Positions 36,271 through 44,100 of a stretch of DNA of 64,000 nucleotides are shown piece by piece. The notes below the pieces were generated by a model that was not told where the DNA came from, ran no database searches, and was given only the letters and a program-made list of their open reading frames with translations. Each line of letters begins with the position of its first letter. Positions within the stretch are counted from its first letter, which is position 1. The DNA comes from JAJPKK01 sp963824905. Its GTDB lineage: Bacteria; Pseudomonadota; Alphaproteobacteria; Rhizobiales; Xanthobacteraceae. The position numbers were made by a program, and so were the translations under genes. The stretch lies in contig CAWGRH010000008.1 in assembly GCA_963824905.1 (NCBI GenBank), positions 377,454 through 441,453 on the forward strand. The letters are read 5' to 3'.

Positions 36271-36480
36271 ATGAGTTCGGGCACGGTAAAGTGGTTCAAC
36301 AGCCAAAAGGGCTTCGGCTTCATTCAACCGGATGACGGCGGCAAGGATGTGTTCGTTCACATCAGTGCGGTCGAGCGTGCCGGCTTGAGCTCCCTCAACG
36401 AGGGGCAGAAGCTGCAGTACGAGGTCGTCGCAGACCGGCGAACCGGCAAGTCTTCGGCTGACAAACTGCGCGTCGACTGA
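36271..36480 (+). CDS. Cold-shock domain protein
   Basis: A 69-residue CspA-type RNA-binding protein with one cold-shock domain. GTVKWFNSQKGFGFI contains RNP1, VFVHISAVERAG contains RNP2, and the end reads YEVVADRRTGKSSADKLRV. It would melt RNA structure at low temperature or act as a general RNA chaperone. The frame is open to 36244, but the family start is MSSGTVKWF with AAAGGAT upstream. The roughly 200 bases before it (36065-36270), less GC-rich than their surroundings, hold no gene and may form the long 5' leader usual for cold-shock genes. A hairpin terminator follows. Confidence 0.95.
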   Translation: MSSGTVKWFNSQKGFGFIQPDDGGKDVFVHISAVERAGLSSLNEGQKLQYEVVADRRTGKSSADKLRVD

Positions 36481-36549
36481 TCGACAGATCTGTCGCGTTC
36501 GAATCTCGCTGCCTTGACCACGGATGTACTGGCAAGGCGCGCGATCATG

Positions 36550-36588
36550 GGGACCGCGCCGGGATCTGCCGGTGCGGGCCCTTTTTTT
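36550..36588 (+). terminator. Rho-independent terminator after the cold-shock gene
   Basis: Stem GGGACCGCGCCGG, loop GATCTG, stem CCGGTGCGGGCCC (one mismatch and one wobble), directly followed by seven T residues. Confidence 0.85.
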
Positions 36589-36632
36589 ACGTTTCTCCCT
36601 CCCCGACTTCGGGGAGGGAAAGAGCGCAGCGA

Positions 36633-37160
36633 TCAATGCTGATGCATGTTGTGCATGTCGTGCATGCCTGCCGGCATGCTCGCGGCGGGCTTGTCCGCTG
36701 AGGCCGCCGGAGGCGTCGCGCCCGCCGCCACCACGTTGAACTCCACCTCGACCGGCCCCGCTTTCTCGAAGTTGAGCGATGCCTTGAACGGCTTGCCGTT
36801 CTCGATCTGCTGCTTGAGGTCGAACATCATCAGGTGGAACGAGCTGGGCTTGAGCTCGACCGTCTGGCCTGGCTTGATCTCGAGGCCGCCGGACACCGGG
36901 CGCATTTTCATGACGCCCTTGTCCATGCTCATCTCATGCACTTCGACCTTGCCTGCGGCAGGCGACGTCCCGCCAACTAGGCGGTCCGGATCGGTGCCGT
37001 TGTTCTTGATGATGAGATAGCCGGCGGCGACCTTTGCCCCCTTGGGGGTGGCGCGCGACCACGGATTGTCGATCTCGATCGAGCCGGCCTTGAACTCCTG
37101 TGCGGCGGCGACGGTGGTCGCGAGCGCAAGCACGCATGCGCAGAGAATGCTGGTCTTCAT
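36633..37160 (-). CDS. PCu(A)C family copper chaperone
   Basis: A 175-residue periplasmic copper(I) chaperone that helps load the CuA/CuB sites of cytochrome oxidase. A signal peptide (1-20, ending VAAAQ) is followed by the cupredoxin-like domain with the copper-binding pattern HEM...MKM...HLM (KVEVHEMSMDKGVMKMRPV and SSFHLMMFDLKQ). The C-terminus adds a Met/His-rich tail (MPAGMHDMHNMHQH) that could bind extra copper. Start is ATG 37160, with AGAGGTAA upstream. A DUF2946-like gene precedes it on the same strand, a pairing often seen with copper handling. Confidence 0.92.
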   Translation of the reverse strand: MKTSILCACVLALATTVAAAQEFKAGSIEIDNPWSRATPKGAKVAAGYLIIKNNGTDPDRLVGGTSPAAGKVEVHEMSMDKGVMKMRPVSGGLEIKPGQTVELKPSSFHLMMFDLKQQIENGKPFKASLNFEKAGPVEVEFNVVAAGATPPAASADKPAASMPAGMHDMHNMHQH

Positions 37161-37221
37161 GGGATTACCTCTAAGGAAAGGGCGCGCCGGCATTCGGCCG
37201 GCCTTTTGTCGATGCTCAAGC

Positions 37222-37575
37222 TCAGCGGATCACGCCGTCGGCGGCCCGCGTGAGGGCGGCCGGTTTCGCGGGCTTACCCGCACCTCCGGCGCGGCCGTCC
37301 CTTGGGTGCCGCGATCGGCCGCGGCTAGTCGTGCCTGCACCTCGATACCTGCGGACGGTCAGTCCGGGCGGCCTGCCGTCCCCGCAGCAGGCCGGGCAGG
37401 CGACACAGAGAGCGGTGTGCCCGGTATGGCGCGCCGGTTGCTCCTGGGGCGCGGAGGACGTGCAGAGCCCGGGCAAGCCGGTGCCGACCGCGGCGAGGGC
37501 GGCAAGGCTCGCCAGCACCGCCTGCAGCGCGATGGCGTAGGCAGCGGCGAGGGCAATCAAACGGCGGCGCATCAT
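37222..37575 (-). CDS. DUF2946-like small secreted or membrane protein
   Basis: A 117-residue protein opening with a hydrophobic helix (RRRLIALAAAYAIALQAVLA, a signal anchor or peptide), then GLPGLC and a cysteine cluster CVACPACCG preceded by two His residues. It ends in a basic Arg/Gly/Pro region. The N-terminal hydrophobic region plus His/Cys cluster resembles DUF2946 proteins, which commonly neighbour copper genes, and it lies directly upstream of the PCu(A)C gene. A copper-related role is inference. An in-frame ATG at 37593 is an alternative start. The much longer open frame to 38007 overlaps another gene and is rejected. Confidence 0.6.
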   Translation of the reverse strand: MMRRRLIALAAAYAIALQAVLASLAALAAVGTGLPGLCTSSAPQEQPARHTGHTALCVACPACCGDGRPPGLTVRRYRGAGTTSRGRSRHPRDGRAGGAGKPAKPAALTRAADGVIR

Positions 37576-37710
37576 GGTCACGGCGTCGAACATACGTCGG
37601 CACGCCCGGCAAGGTCCATGCGCTTTGCGTCCTGGTTCCCGTTGCGGCTGCCTCCACCTTTTGCGGGTTCCGCCGTATAACCACGAGATCGGCCCGAGGA
37701 GGAGGCCCCG

Positions 37711-38238
37711 ATGCCCAACGATCGCGCCGGCGCGAAGCCAGCGCCCGTCACGATCCGCGCCCGCGAACCCGGCGACTGGCAGGAGATCGCGGACCTGACG
37801 TCGCTGCCCAACGTGCGCTTCGGCACCTTGCGGCTGCCGTTCACGAGCGGGGATCATTGGCGGCGGCTGATGGAGAAGCCCGGCGACGGCGTCACGAGCA
37901 TCGTCGCCGTGCTCGACGCACGCATCGTCGGTGTCGCCGGTCTCATCCAGGGCAAGGGGCGCCGCAGCCACGTCGCCGAAATCTTCATGTCGGTGCACGA
38001 CGACCACAGCGGCCGCGGCATCGGTACCGTGCTGCTTGCAGCGCTCGTCGATGCCGCCGACAACTGGCTCAACATCCGCCGGCTCGAGCTCACCGTCTAT
38101 GTCGACAACGAGCCCGGCATCCGCCTCTACAAGAAATTCGGCTTCGAGATCGAAGGCACCCGTCGCGCCGACGCGTTCCGTGCCGGCAAGTTCGTCGACA
38201 GCCTGATGATGGCGCGGCTGCGTCTCGACAGAGCATGA
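37711..38238 (+). CDS. GNAT family N-acetyltransferase
   Basis: A 175-residue GCN5-related acetyltransferase. The acetyl-CoA-binding motif A is HVAEIFMSVHDDHSGRGIGT (loop SGRGIG), and motif B is NIRRLELTVYVDNEPGIRLYKKFGFEIEG. The late motif and the N-terminal TIRAREPGDWQEI resemble RimJ/RimL- or phosphinothricin-type members. The substrate is unknown. A strong GAGGAGGAGG lies upstream. Its stop codon (TGA at 38236) falls inside the palindromic repeat that begins at 38232, so the repeat supplies the last codons. Confidence 0.85.
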   Translation: MPNDRAGAKPAPVTIRAREPGDWQEIADLTSLPNVRFGTLRLPFTSGDHWRRLMEKPGDGVTSIVAVLDARIVGVAGLIQGKGRRSHVAEIFMSVHDDHSGRGIGTVLLAALVDAADNWLNIRRLELTVYVDNEPGIRLYKKFGFEIEGTRRADAFRAGKFVDSLMMARLRLDRA

Positions 38239-38330
38239 TCCCGAAAAGTTGCAGACTTTTCGGACGAGATCACGCTAAAGCAATGAGTTCAGAGCGCGAT
38301 GCGATTCAACCTGGAATCAATCGCGCTCGA
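38232..38330. repeat. Palindromic intergenic repeat, family C copy 1
   Basis: Begins AGCATGATCCCGAAAAGTTG with the hairpin CCGAAAAGTTGCAGACTTTTCGG, followed by a second inverted pair (GAGCGCGATGCGATT ... AATCGCGCTC). A second copy is at 47760-47861. Confidence 0.9.
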
Positions 38331-38337
38331 GGCCGGA

Positions 38338-38676
38338 TCAAGGCCGGAGCCGCGCCGCGTAGCGCTGGCACAGCTTCTCATCGCCCTGGTACTCGAGCGA
38401 TCCGACGATGTCGCCGTTCATCGTCGCACGGATCTGGCACGTCGTGTCGCGTGTCGGCGTCGTCATTTTCGGTGAGCCCCAAACGTAAACTTTCTTGCCC
38501 TCGATTGTGAGCTCCTCGATCGGAGCGCCGATCTTGGCGACGATCGCACTCAAGGGCTGCCCTTCGAGTTGCGTCATTCCTTCCTTGATCGAGCCCGCAC
38601 AGCCGGCGACCAAGATGCAACCGGCCGCGGCGACGGCTACACGCTGCAGGGCAGCGCATCGCGTCGCCGCTCGCAC
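38338..38676 (-). CDS. Small outer-membrane-type lipoprotein
   Basis: A 112-residue lipoprotein. The N-terminal signal ends in a lipobox (ILVAGC) so the mature protein would start at that Cys. The mature part contains MTQLEGQPLSAIVAKIGAP (a small helical motif seen in SmpA/BamE-like and related lipoproteins), YVWGSPKMTTP and two further Cys residues that may pair. The open frame continues far upstream, but that part overlaps other sequence and is not protein-like. The GTG at 38676 has GGAG six bases upstream. Function is unknown. Confidence 0.72.
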   Translation of the reverse strand: MRAATRCAALQRVAVAAAGCILVAGCAGSIKEGMTQLEGQPLSAIVAKIGAPIEELTIEGKKVYVWGSPKMTTPTRDTTCQIRATMNGDIVGSLEYQGDEKLCQRYAARLRP

Positions 38677-38803
38677 TCCTCGCTCCACCGATATGGGACC
38701 CTGTCGCACGAATTGCGCTCCGTCGGGCGAGTACGGTCGGCGGCAATTGTGGCGGTTTTGCTCTCGCTGGAACATCGGGAACCGGCGTCGATCCGATGGG
38801 GAA

Positions 38804-39725
38804 TTACCGCCATCTGCGGTGCAGCCACAGCCACTGCTCGGGATGCTCGCGCACCCAGGATTCGACGACCGAGGTGATCGCCTGCATGGTGCCGGCGACA
38901 TCGATGCGCCCCTCGGCGTCGCGCACCGGCGCAACCTCCGGGCTGATCTCGGCGCCGAAGCGGTTGCCGGCCAGCCGCCACACGCGCGTGCCGTGGATCG
39001 GGCACTCGGCTTCGCGGGCGAGCATGGCGATCAGCGGATTGACCTTGCAAGTGCGGCCGAAGAACTTGACGTCGATGCCGCGCACATAATGCTGGTCGAC
39101 CAGCATCGCGACATGGCGGCCGCGCTCGAGCGCGCGGGCGAGCGCCACCGGCGCGCCGAGGCTCGAGACCACCATCTCGCCCATGATGCCACCGCGCAGT
39201 GCGATCACCGCGTCGGCCACCGCGCCGAGATTGGGCCGACGGTAGAGCACGGTCGAGTTCAAGCCCGTCGCTCGCCGCGATCACCGCCGGCAATTCCCAG
39301 TTGGCGAGGTGGGCGGCGAACACCACCGCGGGCTTGCCGTCGTCCTTGACCTTGAGAAACCGCTCGATGCTTTCCGGCGTGTAGTCGATGAAGGTGCGCT
39401 TGTAGCGGTCGCCGGAGCAGATGTGGTCGAGATGGGCGATCTCGGCGCCGGTGCGGCCAAGATTGTCCCACACACCGCGCAGGATGGTTTCGATCTCGGC
39501 GTCGCTCTTCTCGGGGAAGGCGGCGCGCAGATTGGCCTGGCCGGTGCGATGCTCCGGCAGCCACGGTCCGATGGTGCGCATGAACGCGCCGCCGAAATTG
39601 GTGATCCGGACACGGTCGCAGCGATGGACGACGGCGAGCAGCAGCGCCGCCGCGCGCCCGGCCGCGGCATCGAGCGCCGATTTCAGCCGGCGCTTCGTCT
39701 CCCACCGCATCCTCTGCCAGTCCAT
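38804..39725 (-). pseudogene. lpxXL: Lipid A very-long-chain acyltransferase LpxXL (HtrB/LpxL family), frameshifted
   Basis: The inner-membrane enzyme that adds the very-long-chain acyl group from AcpXL to lipid A. The N-terminal part (from MDWQRMRWETKRR) includes an amphipathic region, LRAAFPEKSDAEIETI, and the catalytic HX4E motif HLANWE. Near 39265 the frame breaks after AASDG; the remainder (LNSTVLYRRPNLGAVAD, MLVDQHY, ending WLWLHRRWR) reads in another frame. Removing one G makes a normal product of about 306 residues. It is the last gene of the acpXL cluster, 14 bases after adh2XL, which fixes its identity. A sequencing indel is likely, since the rest of the operon is intact. Confidence 0.85.
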
Positions 39726-39739
39726 CGCCAGGGGCCCGC

Positions 39740-40762
39740 TCAGAGGTGCAGGATCACTTTGCCGAACACCTGACGGTTCTCGAGCCGGGCCAGGCCGCGC
39801 TCGAAATCGGCAAGCTCGACCTCGGTGTCGATCACCGGCAGCATTCCGCCGGCCATCTTGGCGAGGCCGTCGCGGATGTTGCGCATCGAGGCGCCGAACG
39901 AGCCGATGATGCGATATTGCTGCTGGAAGAGCTGCATCAGGTTGAAGGTCACGGTGGGCCCCGAGGTCGCGCCGCAGGTGACGAGGCGGCCGCCGCGCTT
40001 GAGGCACAACAGCGAGCCGTTGAAGGTGTCGGCGCCGGTGTGCTCGAACACGACGTCGACGCCCTTCTTGCCGGTCGCCTTGCGCACCACCGGCTCGAAG
40101 CGGTCCTGCCGGTAGTTGATGACGTGATCGGCGCCGAGCGCCTTCACCTTTTCCGCCTTGGCGTCATCGCCGACGGTGGTGAAGACGGTGCAGCGAAGAG
40201 CCTTCGCCATCTTGATGGCGACTGTGCCGATGCCCGACGCGCCGGCCTGGACCAGGATCGTCTCTCCGGCCTCGAGCTTCGCGTTGTCGAACAGCATGTG
40301 CTCGACGGTCGAGAACGCGATCGGCGCGCAGGCGGCGTCGCGCATGGCGACGCCCGGCGGCGCCTTGATGACGAGACGCTCGGGCATGTTGACGAGCTCC
40401 TGCGCGAAGCCGTCGACGTGGAAGCCCATGATGCCGCGCACGTCTTCACACAGATTGTCGCGGCCGGCGCGGCATGCCTTGCAGGTGCCGCAGGTCAGCG
40501 CGCCGTACATCACGACGGGGTCGCCCGGCGCGAGGCTCGTGACGCCGGGGCCGACCGCGGCGATTTCGCCCGCCGCCTCGGCGCCGACGACGAGCGGCAG
40601 CTTGCGCTTGGCGAACGCCATGCCGCGATAGCCCCAGACGTCGATGTGATTGAGCGCGACCGCACGCACGCGAACCTGCACCTCGCCGGCGCCCGGCGGG
40701 GGCGGCGGGTCGCGCTCGACGAGCTCGACCTTGCGATCAGCGATGAGGGTGAGCGCGCGCAT
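39740..40762 (-). CDS. adh2XL: Zinc-binding dehydrogenase of the lipid A acyl cluster (Adh2XL)
   Basis: A 340-residue medium-chain dehydrogenase/reductase. The four structural-zinc cysteines are present (Cys91, 94, 97, 105 in CGTCKACRAGRDNLC), as is the NADP(H) loop VQAGASGIGTVAIKMA. The usual catalytic GHE reads GAE (60-62), so the classical catalytic zinc site is altered. It may act as an enoyl reductase rather than an alcohol dehydrogenase. In the rhizobial acpXL clusters the equivalent gene is adh2XL. It lies 27 bases after the short-chain dehydrogenase gene and 14 bases before lpxXL. Confidence 0.88.
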   Translation of the reverse strand: MRALTLIADRKVELVERDPPPPPGAGEVQVRVRAVALNHIDVWGYRGMAFAKRKLPLVVGAEAAGEIAAVGPGVTSLAPGDPVVMYGALTCGTCKACRAGRDNLCEDVRGIMGFHVDGFAQELVNMPERLVIKAPPGVAMRDAACAPIAFSTVEHMLFDNAKLEAGETILVQAGASGIGTVAIKMAKALRCTVFTTVGDDAKAEKVKALGADHVINYRQDRFEPVVRKATGKKGVDVVFEHTGADTFNGSLLCLKRGGRLVTCGATSGPTVTFNLMQLFQQQYRIIGSFGASMRNIRDGLAKMAGGMLPVIDTEVELADFERGLARLENRQVFGKVILHL

Positions 40763-40789
40763 CCGCCGTCTCCCGAATTTCTGCGGCCA

Positions 40790-41554
40790 TCAGCGGTGGA
40801 TGCCTATCGCCGCCGAAAGTCCGCCGTCAACCGGCAGCACCGCGCCGGTGAGATAGGACGCGCCGGGCGACATCAGGAAGGCGACGATCGCAGCGATCTC
40901 GTCGGGCCGCGCGAACCGCCGGGCCGGAATTTGCGCTTCGATGGCATCGCGAAACTTGGCGTAGGGCGCGAGCATCGCGGTGTCGATGAAGCCGGGCGCG
41001 ATGTAGTTCACGGTGACGCCGGTGCGCGCCACCTCGATCGCGAGGGTGCGCACATAGGCGAGGAGGGCGGCCTTCGAGGCCGCATAGGCGGCGTTGCCCT
41101 GGTTCGCCTGCAGCGCGGTGACCGAGCCGATCACCGCGAGCCGGCCGTCTTTCGCGCGCATCATCGGGCGCACCAGCGCGTTGGCGAGGCGGGTGAACGA
41201 CCAGTAGTTCACCTGCATCGCGACTTCTGCTTTCGATTGCTCCATCATCACCGCGAGGGTGTCGTAGGTGTGCCCGGCATTGTGCACGAAGCCGCCATAG
41301 GGCGGCTCCTTGGCGAGCGCCTCGGCAAAGGCGTCGACCGCGCCGCGGTCGGCGAGGTCGACCTCGTGTGCGGCGAATTTCCGTTCGGGATGAGCGGCAG
41401 CGAGCGATGTCTTCATCTCCTCCGCCTCGGTGCGGGCGGAGCGGTAGGTGAAGGTCACGTCGTGTCCGGCGGCGGCGAGCGCGGTGACGATCGCCGCTCC
41501 GAGGCCACGCCCGCCGCCGGTCACCAGGATCCGGCGCGCGGCCGCAGTCGTCAT
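40790..41554 (-). CDS. Short-chain dehydrogenase (FabG-like beta-ketoacyl reductase) of the lipid A acyl cluster
   Basis: A 254-residue SDR. It has TGGGRGLG for the nucleotide, NAGH, the catalytic Ser in VIGSV, YAASK with the catalytic Tyr/Lys, and APGFIDT. In this position it most likely reduces the 3-ketoacyl-AcpXL made by the ketosynthases on each elongation round. It is coupled to fabF1XL by an overlapping ATGA. The best-known Rhizobium cluster order has no reductase here, so this gene may be an addition typical of Bradyrhizobium-like genomes. Confidence 0.88.
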   Translation of the reverse strand: MTTAAARRILVTGGGRGLGAAIVTALAAAGHDVTFTYRSARTEAEEMKTSLAAAHPERKFAAHEVDLADRGAVDAFAEALAKEPPYGGFVHNAGHTYDTLAVMMEQSKAEVAMQVNYWSFTRLANALVRPMMRAKDGRLAVIGSVTALQANQGNAAYAASKAALLAYVRTLAIEVARTGVTVNYIAPGFIDTAMLAPYAKFRDAIEAQIPARRFARPDEIAAIVAFLMSPGASYLTGAVLPVDGGLSAAIGIHR

Positions 41555-42834
41555 CAGGCAGGCTCCCGCGCCAGCACCAGCGACACGTTCTGGCCGCCGA
41601 AGCCGAACGAGTTCGAGATGGCGTAGCGCAGGCGCGCGTCACGCGCCGTGTTGGGCACCACATCGAGCGGAATGGTCGGATCGGGCACGTTGTAGTTGAT
41701 GGTCGGCGGAATGCGCTGGTGCTCGAGCGTCATCAGGGTGATCACCGCCTCGACCGCGCCCGCGGCCGAGAGCGTGTGACCGACCATCGATTTGTTGGAG
41801 GAGATCGGAACGTCCTTGGCGCGCTCGCCGAGCACGGCGGAGACGGCAAGGCACTCCATCTTGTCGTTCTCCGGCGTGCCGGTGCCGTGGGCGTTGATGT
41901 AGTCGATGTCGTCTGCGGTGAGGCCGGCGTCGGCGACGGCGTTGCGAAGGCAGCCGATGATCGGCTTGCCGTCCGGGCTCGAACGGGTGCGGTGGAACGA
42001 ATCGGCGAGCTCGCCGCAACCGGCGACCACGCCGAGGATCGTCGCGCCGCGCGCCATCGCGGCCTCATAGCTCTCCAGCACCATGGCGCCGGCGCCCTCG
42101 GCCATGACAAAACCGTCGCGGTTCTTGGAGAACGGCTTTGCCGCGCCCTCCGGCGGATCGTTCTGGGTCGACAGCGCGGAGAGCAGCGAGAATCGCACGA
42201 GACTCTCGGCGTTGATCGAGCCGTCGGTCGCGACACAGAGCGCGGCATCGGTCTCGCCGCGCCGGATCGCCTCGAGACCGAGCTGGATTGCGCTTGCGCC
42301 CGACGCGCAGGCGGTCGAGAGCGAGATCGGCGAGCCCTCGGTGCCGAAGGTCACCGCCAACGCTTCGCCGACCGAGCCGAAGGCGAAGCGCTCGTGATAG
42401 GTGCGGAAGCGTCCGCTCGCCGCGGCGCGCAGGAGATCGTCATAGCCGATCCCCTCGTTGGCGCCGGACGCCCGCGCGAGCTCCTCGCGCTGAATCCACT
42501 CGATCTCGTTCGGCGCGACGGCAAGGAACAGGGGCCCTGGAAAGCGGCCGCGCGATCCGATCCGCGCCTGCGCGATCGCCTCCTCAATGGCGACCTCGGC
42601 GAGGCGCTCGGCCATGTCCGGCGCCGACACCGGCTCGTCGGTGAGGAAGTCGACGGTGCCCGCGATCCGCGTCTTGAGGCCTTCGGTCGCAAAGCGGGTG
42701 ATGGCGTGAATGCCGGACTCGCCCGCGGTCAGCCGCCGCCAATTGTCGGTCTTTCCCGCGCCGAGCGAAGTGACGAGCCCGCTGCCGGTGATCACCACCA
42801 CCGGTCGCCCGGCCTTGTCGCGCATCGCACTCAT
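41554..42834 (-). CDS. fabF1XL: Beta-ketoacyl-ACP synthase of the very-long-chain cluster (catalytic)
   Basis: A 426-residue FabF-type condensing enzyme with the full catalytic set: Cys176 in LSTACASGAS, His316 in NAHGTGTPEND and His353 with Lys348 in SNKSMVGHTLSAAGA. It ends with the FGGQN motif (SNSFGFGGQNVSLVL). It should extend AcpXL-bound chains with malonyl units to the C26-C28 length used on rhizobial lipid A. Gene order next to fabF2XL and acpXL supports the fabF1XL label. Transcription is on the minus strand as part of a seven-gene run. Confidence 0.92.
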   Translation of the reverse strand: MSAMRDKAGRPVVVITGSGLVTSLGAGKTDNWRRLTAGESGIHAITRFATEGLKTRIAGTVDFLTDEPVSAPDMAERLAEVAIEEAIAQARIGSRGRFPGPLFLAVAPNEIEWIQREELARASGANEGIGYDDLLRAAASGRFRTYHERFAFGSVGEALAVTFGTEGSPISLSTACASGASAIQLGLEAIRRGETDAALCVATDGSINAESLVRFSLLSALSTQNDPPEGAAKPFSKNRDGFVMAEGAGAMVLESYEAAMARGATILGVVAGCGELADSFHRTRSSPDGKPIIGCLRNAVADAGLTADDIDYINAHGTGTPENDKMECLAVSAVLGERAKDVPISSNKSMVGHTLSAAGAVEAVITLMTLEHQRIPPTINYNVPDPTIPLDVVPNTARDARLRYAISNSFGFGGQNVSLVLAREPA

Positions 42835-42915
42835 GGCATCCTCCCCGCAACGTGCGGCGCGGCGCGCCGTGGCGCCGGTCCGGCCAGTTGCTGCGTTCGA
42901 TCGATGGCGCCCATG

Positions 42916-44100
42916 CTAGTCGATCTTTTCCACAAGCGCCAAACCCTCGCCGCGCCAGTGTCCGACACCGGTGACGAGCGCCCGCGTCAGCGCGCCTTCG
43001 GCGGTGCGCTCGAAGCCGGTCGCATCATGCGTGGCGAACAGCCGGCCGTGCTGCACGGCGATTACCGCCAGCGCGACGTTCATCGCGAATTGCGGCTCGA
43101 CGCCGTGGCCGATATGGGTGCCGGTGGCCCGCACCGCCAGCTCGGGATGGCTCTCGAGGAATGCGCGCTCCTCCGATGTCGCCGGTTCGACGCCGGTCGC
43201 GCCGGAGATGACGGCGCCGGCGCCGGAGGGTGCGATCTTGTCCCACAGCGCGCCGAGCGTCGCAGTGACTTCGCCCGGCTTGCGGTTAGACCTCGCATTG
43301 GCGACGGCGGCGAGCTTCGCGATCGGCTTTGCACCGCGCGCGCGGGCGTGATCGCTGCTCTCCAGCACCAGGAAGGCTCCCATCGAGCCCAGCACGAATC
43401 CCGGATGCTCGCCGCGTCCCCACACCGGGTGGAATTCGCCGGTGAGATTGTACCGCGCGAACTCGTAGAGCAGCAGCATCTCCTTGCGTTCGCTGTTCTG
43501 GGCACCGCCGACGAGCGCGATCTCGCTCTGCCCCGATTCGATGCGGGCAAAGCCGATGCGGACCGCATCGACGCCGGCGCCCTCTTCGCCCATGAAGGTT
43601 CGCGAGGAGCCGGTGACGCCGTGCACGATCGAGATGTTGCCGGCGAGCAGGTTCGAGAGCTGCGCCAGAAACAATGTCGGCCGCAGGTCGCTCATCAGCC
43701 TCTCGTTGAGGAAGGGCTCCTGTGCGGCGACCTTGCGCAGGCCGGTGAGGATCGCGCTGTCGGCGGCAAGGTCGCGCTCGCCGCCGCCGGCGGCAACGAT
43801 CATGTCCATGCGGCCAAGCAATTCGGTATTGCCCCTGGCGCCGGCACTATCGAGTGCGAGGCCGGCGGCATAGGTGCCGATCCGCTGCCACGGCTCCATC
43901 TGCCGCTGGTCGCCTTTCTTCGGGATCTGCAGATCGAAATTCACCGGCGCCAGTGGATGGATGATGTAGGGCGCATGCGCGGTGGTCTCGATATGGACCT
44001 TTCCGGCCTCGAGCGCCTGCCAATGGACGTCCGGGCCCTCGCCGAGGGAAGATACGATGCCGACCCCGGTGATCCAGGTCTCCCGCGGCGTATCAACCAT
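42916..44100 (-). CDS. fabF2XL: Ketosynthase-like protein without catalytic Cys (chain-length-factor-like partner)
   Basis: A 394-residue FabF homologue. Aligned by eye with FabF1XL, the active-site Cys position reads Val162 (in ISIVHGVTGSSRT) and the first catalytic His region reads ISGATGVEP, so that His is also lost. The second His region (THIGHGVEP) is retained. Such a protein cannot condense alone. It likely pairs with FabF1XL as the KS-beta/chain-length factor pairs with KS-alpha in type II polyketide synthases. It overlaps fabZXL by eight bases. The cluster name fabF2XL follows Rhizobium usage. Confidence 0.88.
   Translation of the reverse strand: MVDTPRETWITGVGIVSSLGEGPDVHWQALEAGKVHIETTAHAPYIIHPLAPVNFDLQIPKKGDQRQMEPWQRIGTYAAGLALDSAGARGNTELLGRMDMIVAAGGGERDLAADSAILTGLRKVAAQEPFLNERLMSDLRPTLFLAQLSNLLAGNISIVHGVTGSSRTFMGEEGAGVDAVRIGFARIESGQSEIALVGGAQNSERKEMLLLYEFARYNLTGEFHPVWGRGEHPGFVLGSMGAFLVLESSDHARARGAKPIAKLAAVANARSNRKPGEVTATLGALWDKIAPSGAGAVISGATGVEPATSEERAFLESHPELAVRATGTHIGHGVEPQFAMNVALAVIAVQHGRLFATHDATGFERTAEGALTRALVTGVGHWRGEGLALVEKID

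Noticed and set aside
37594..38007. Upstream extension of the DUF2946-like gene
   Set aside because: Overlaps the GNAT gene on the opposite strand and lacks protein-like composition.
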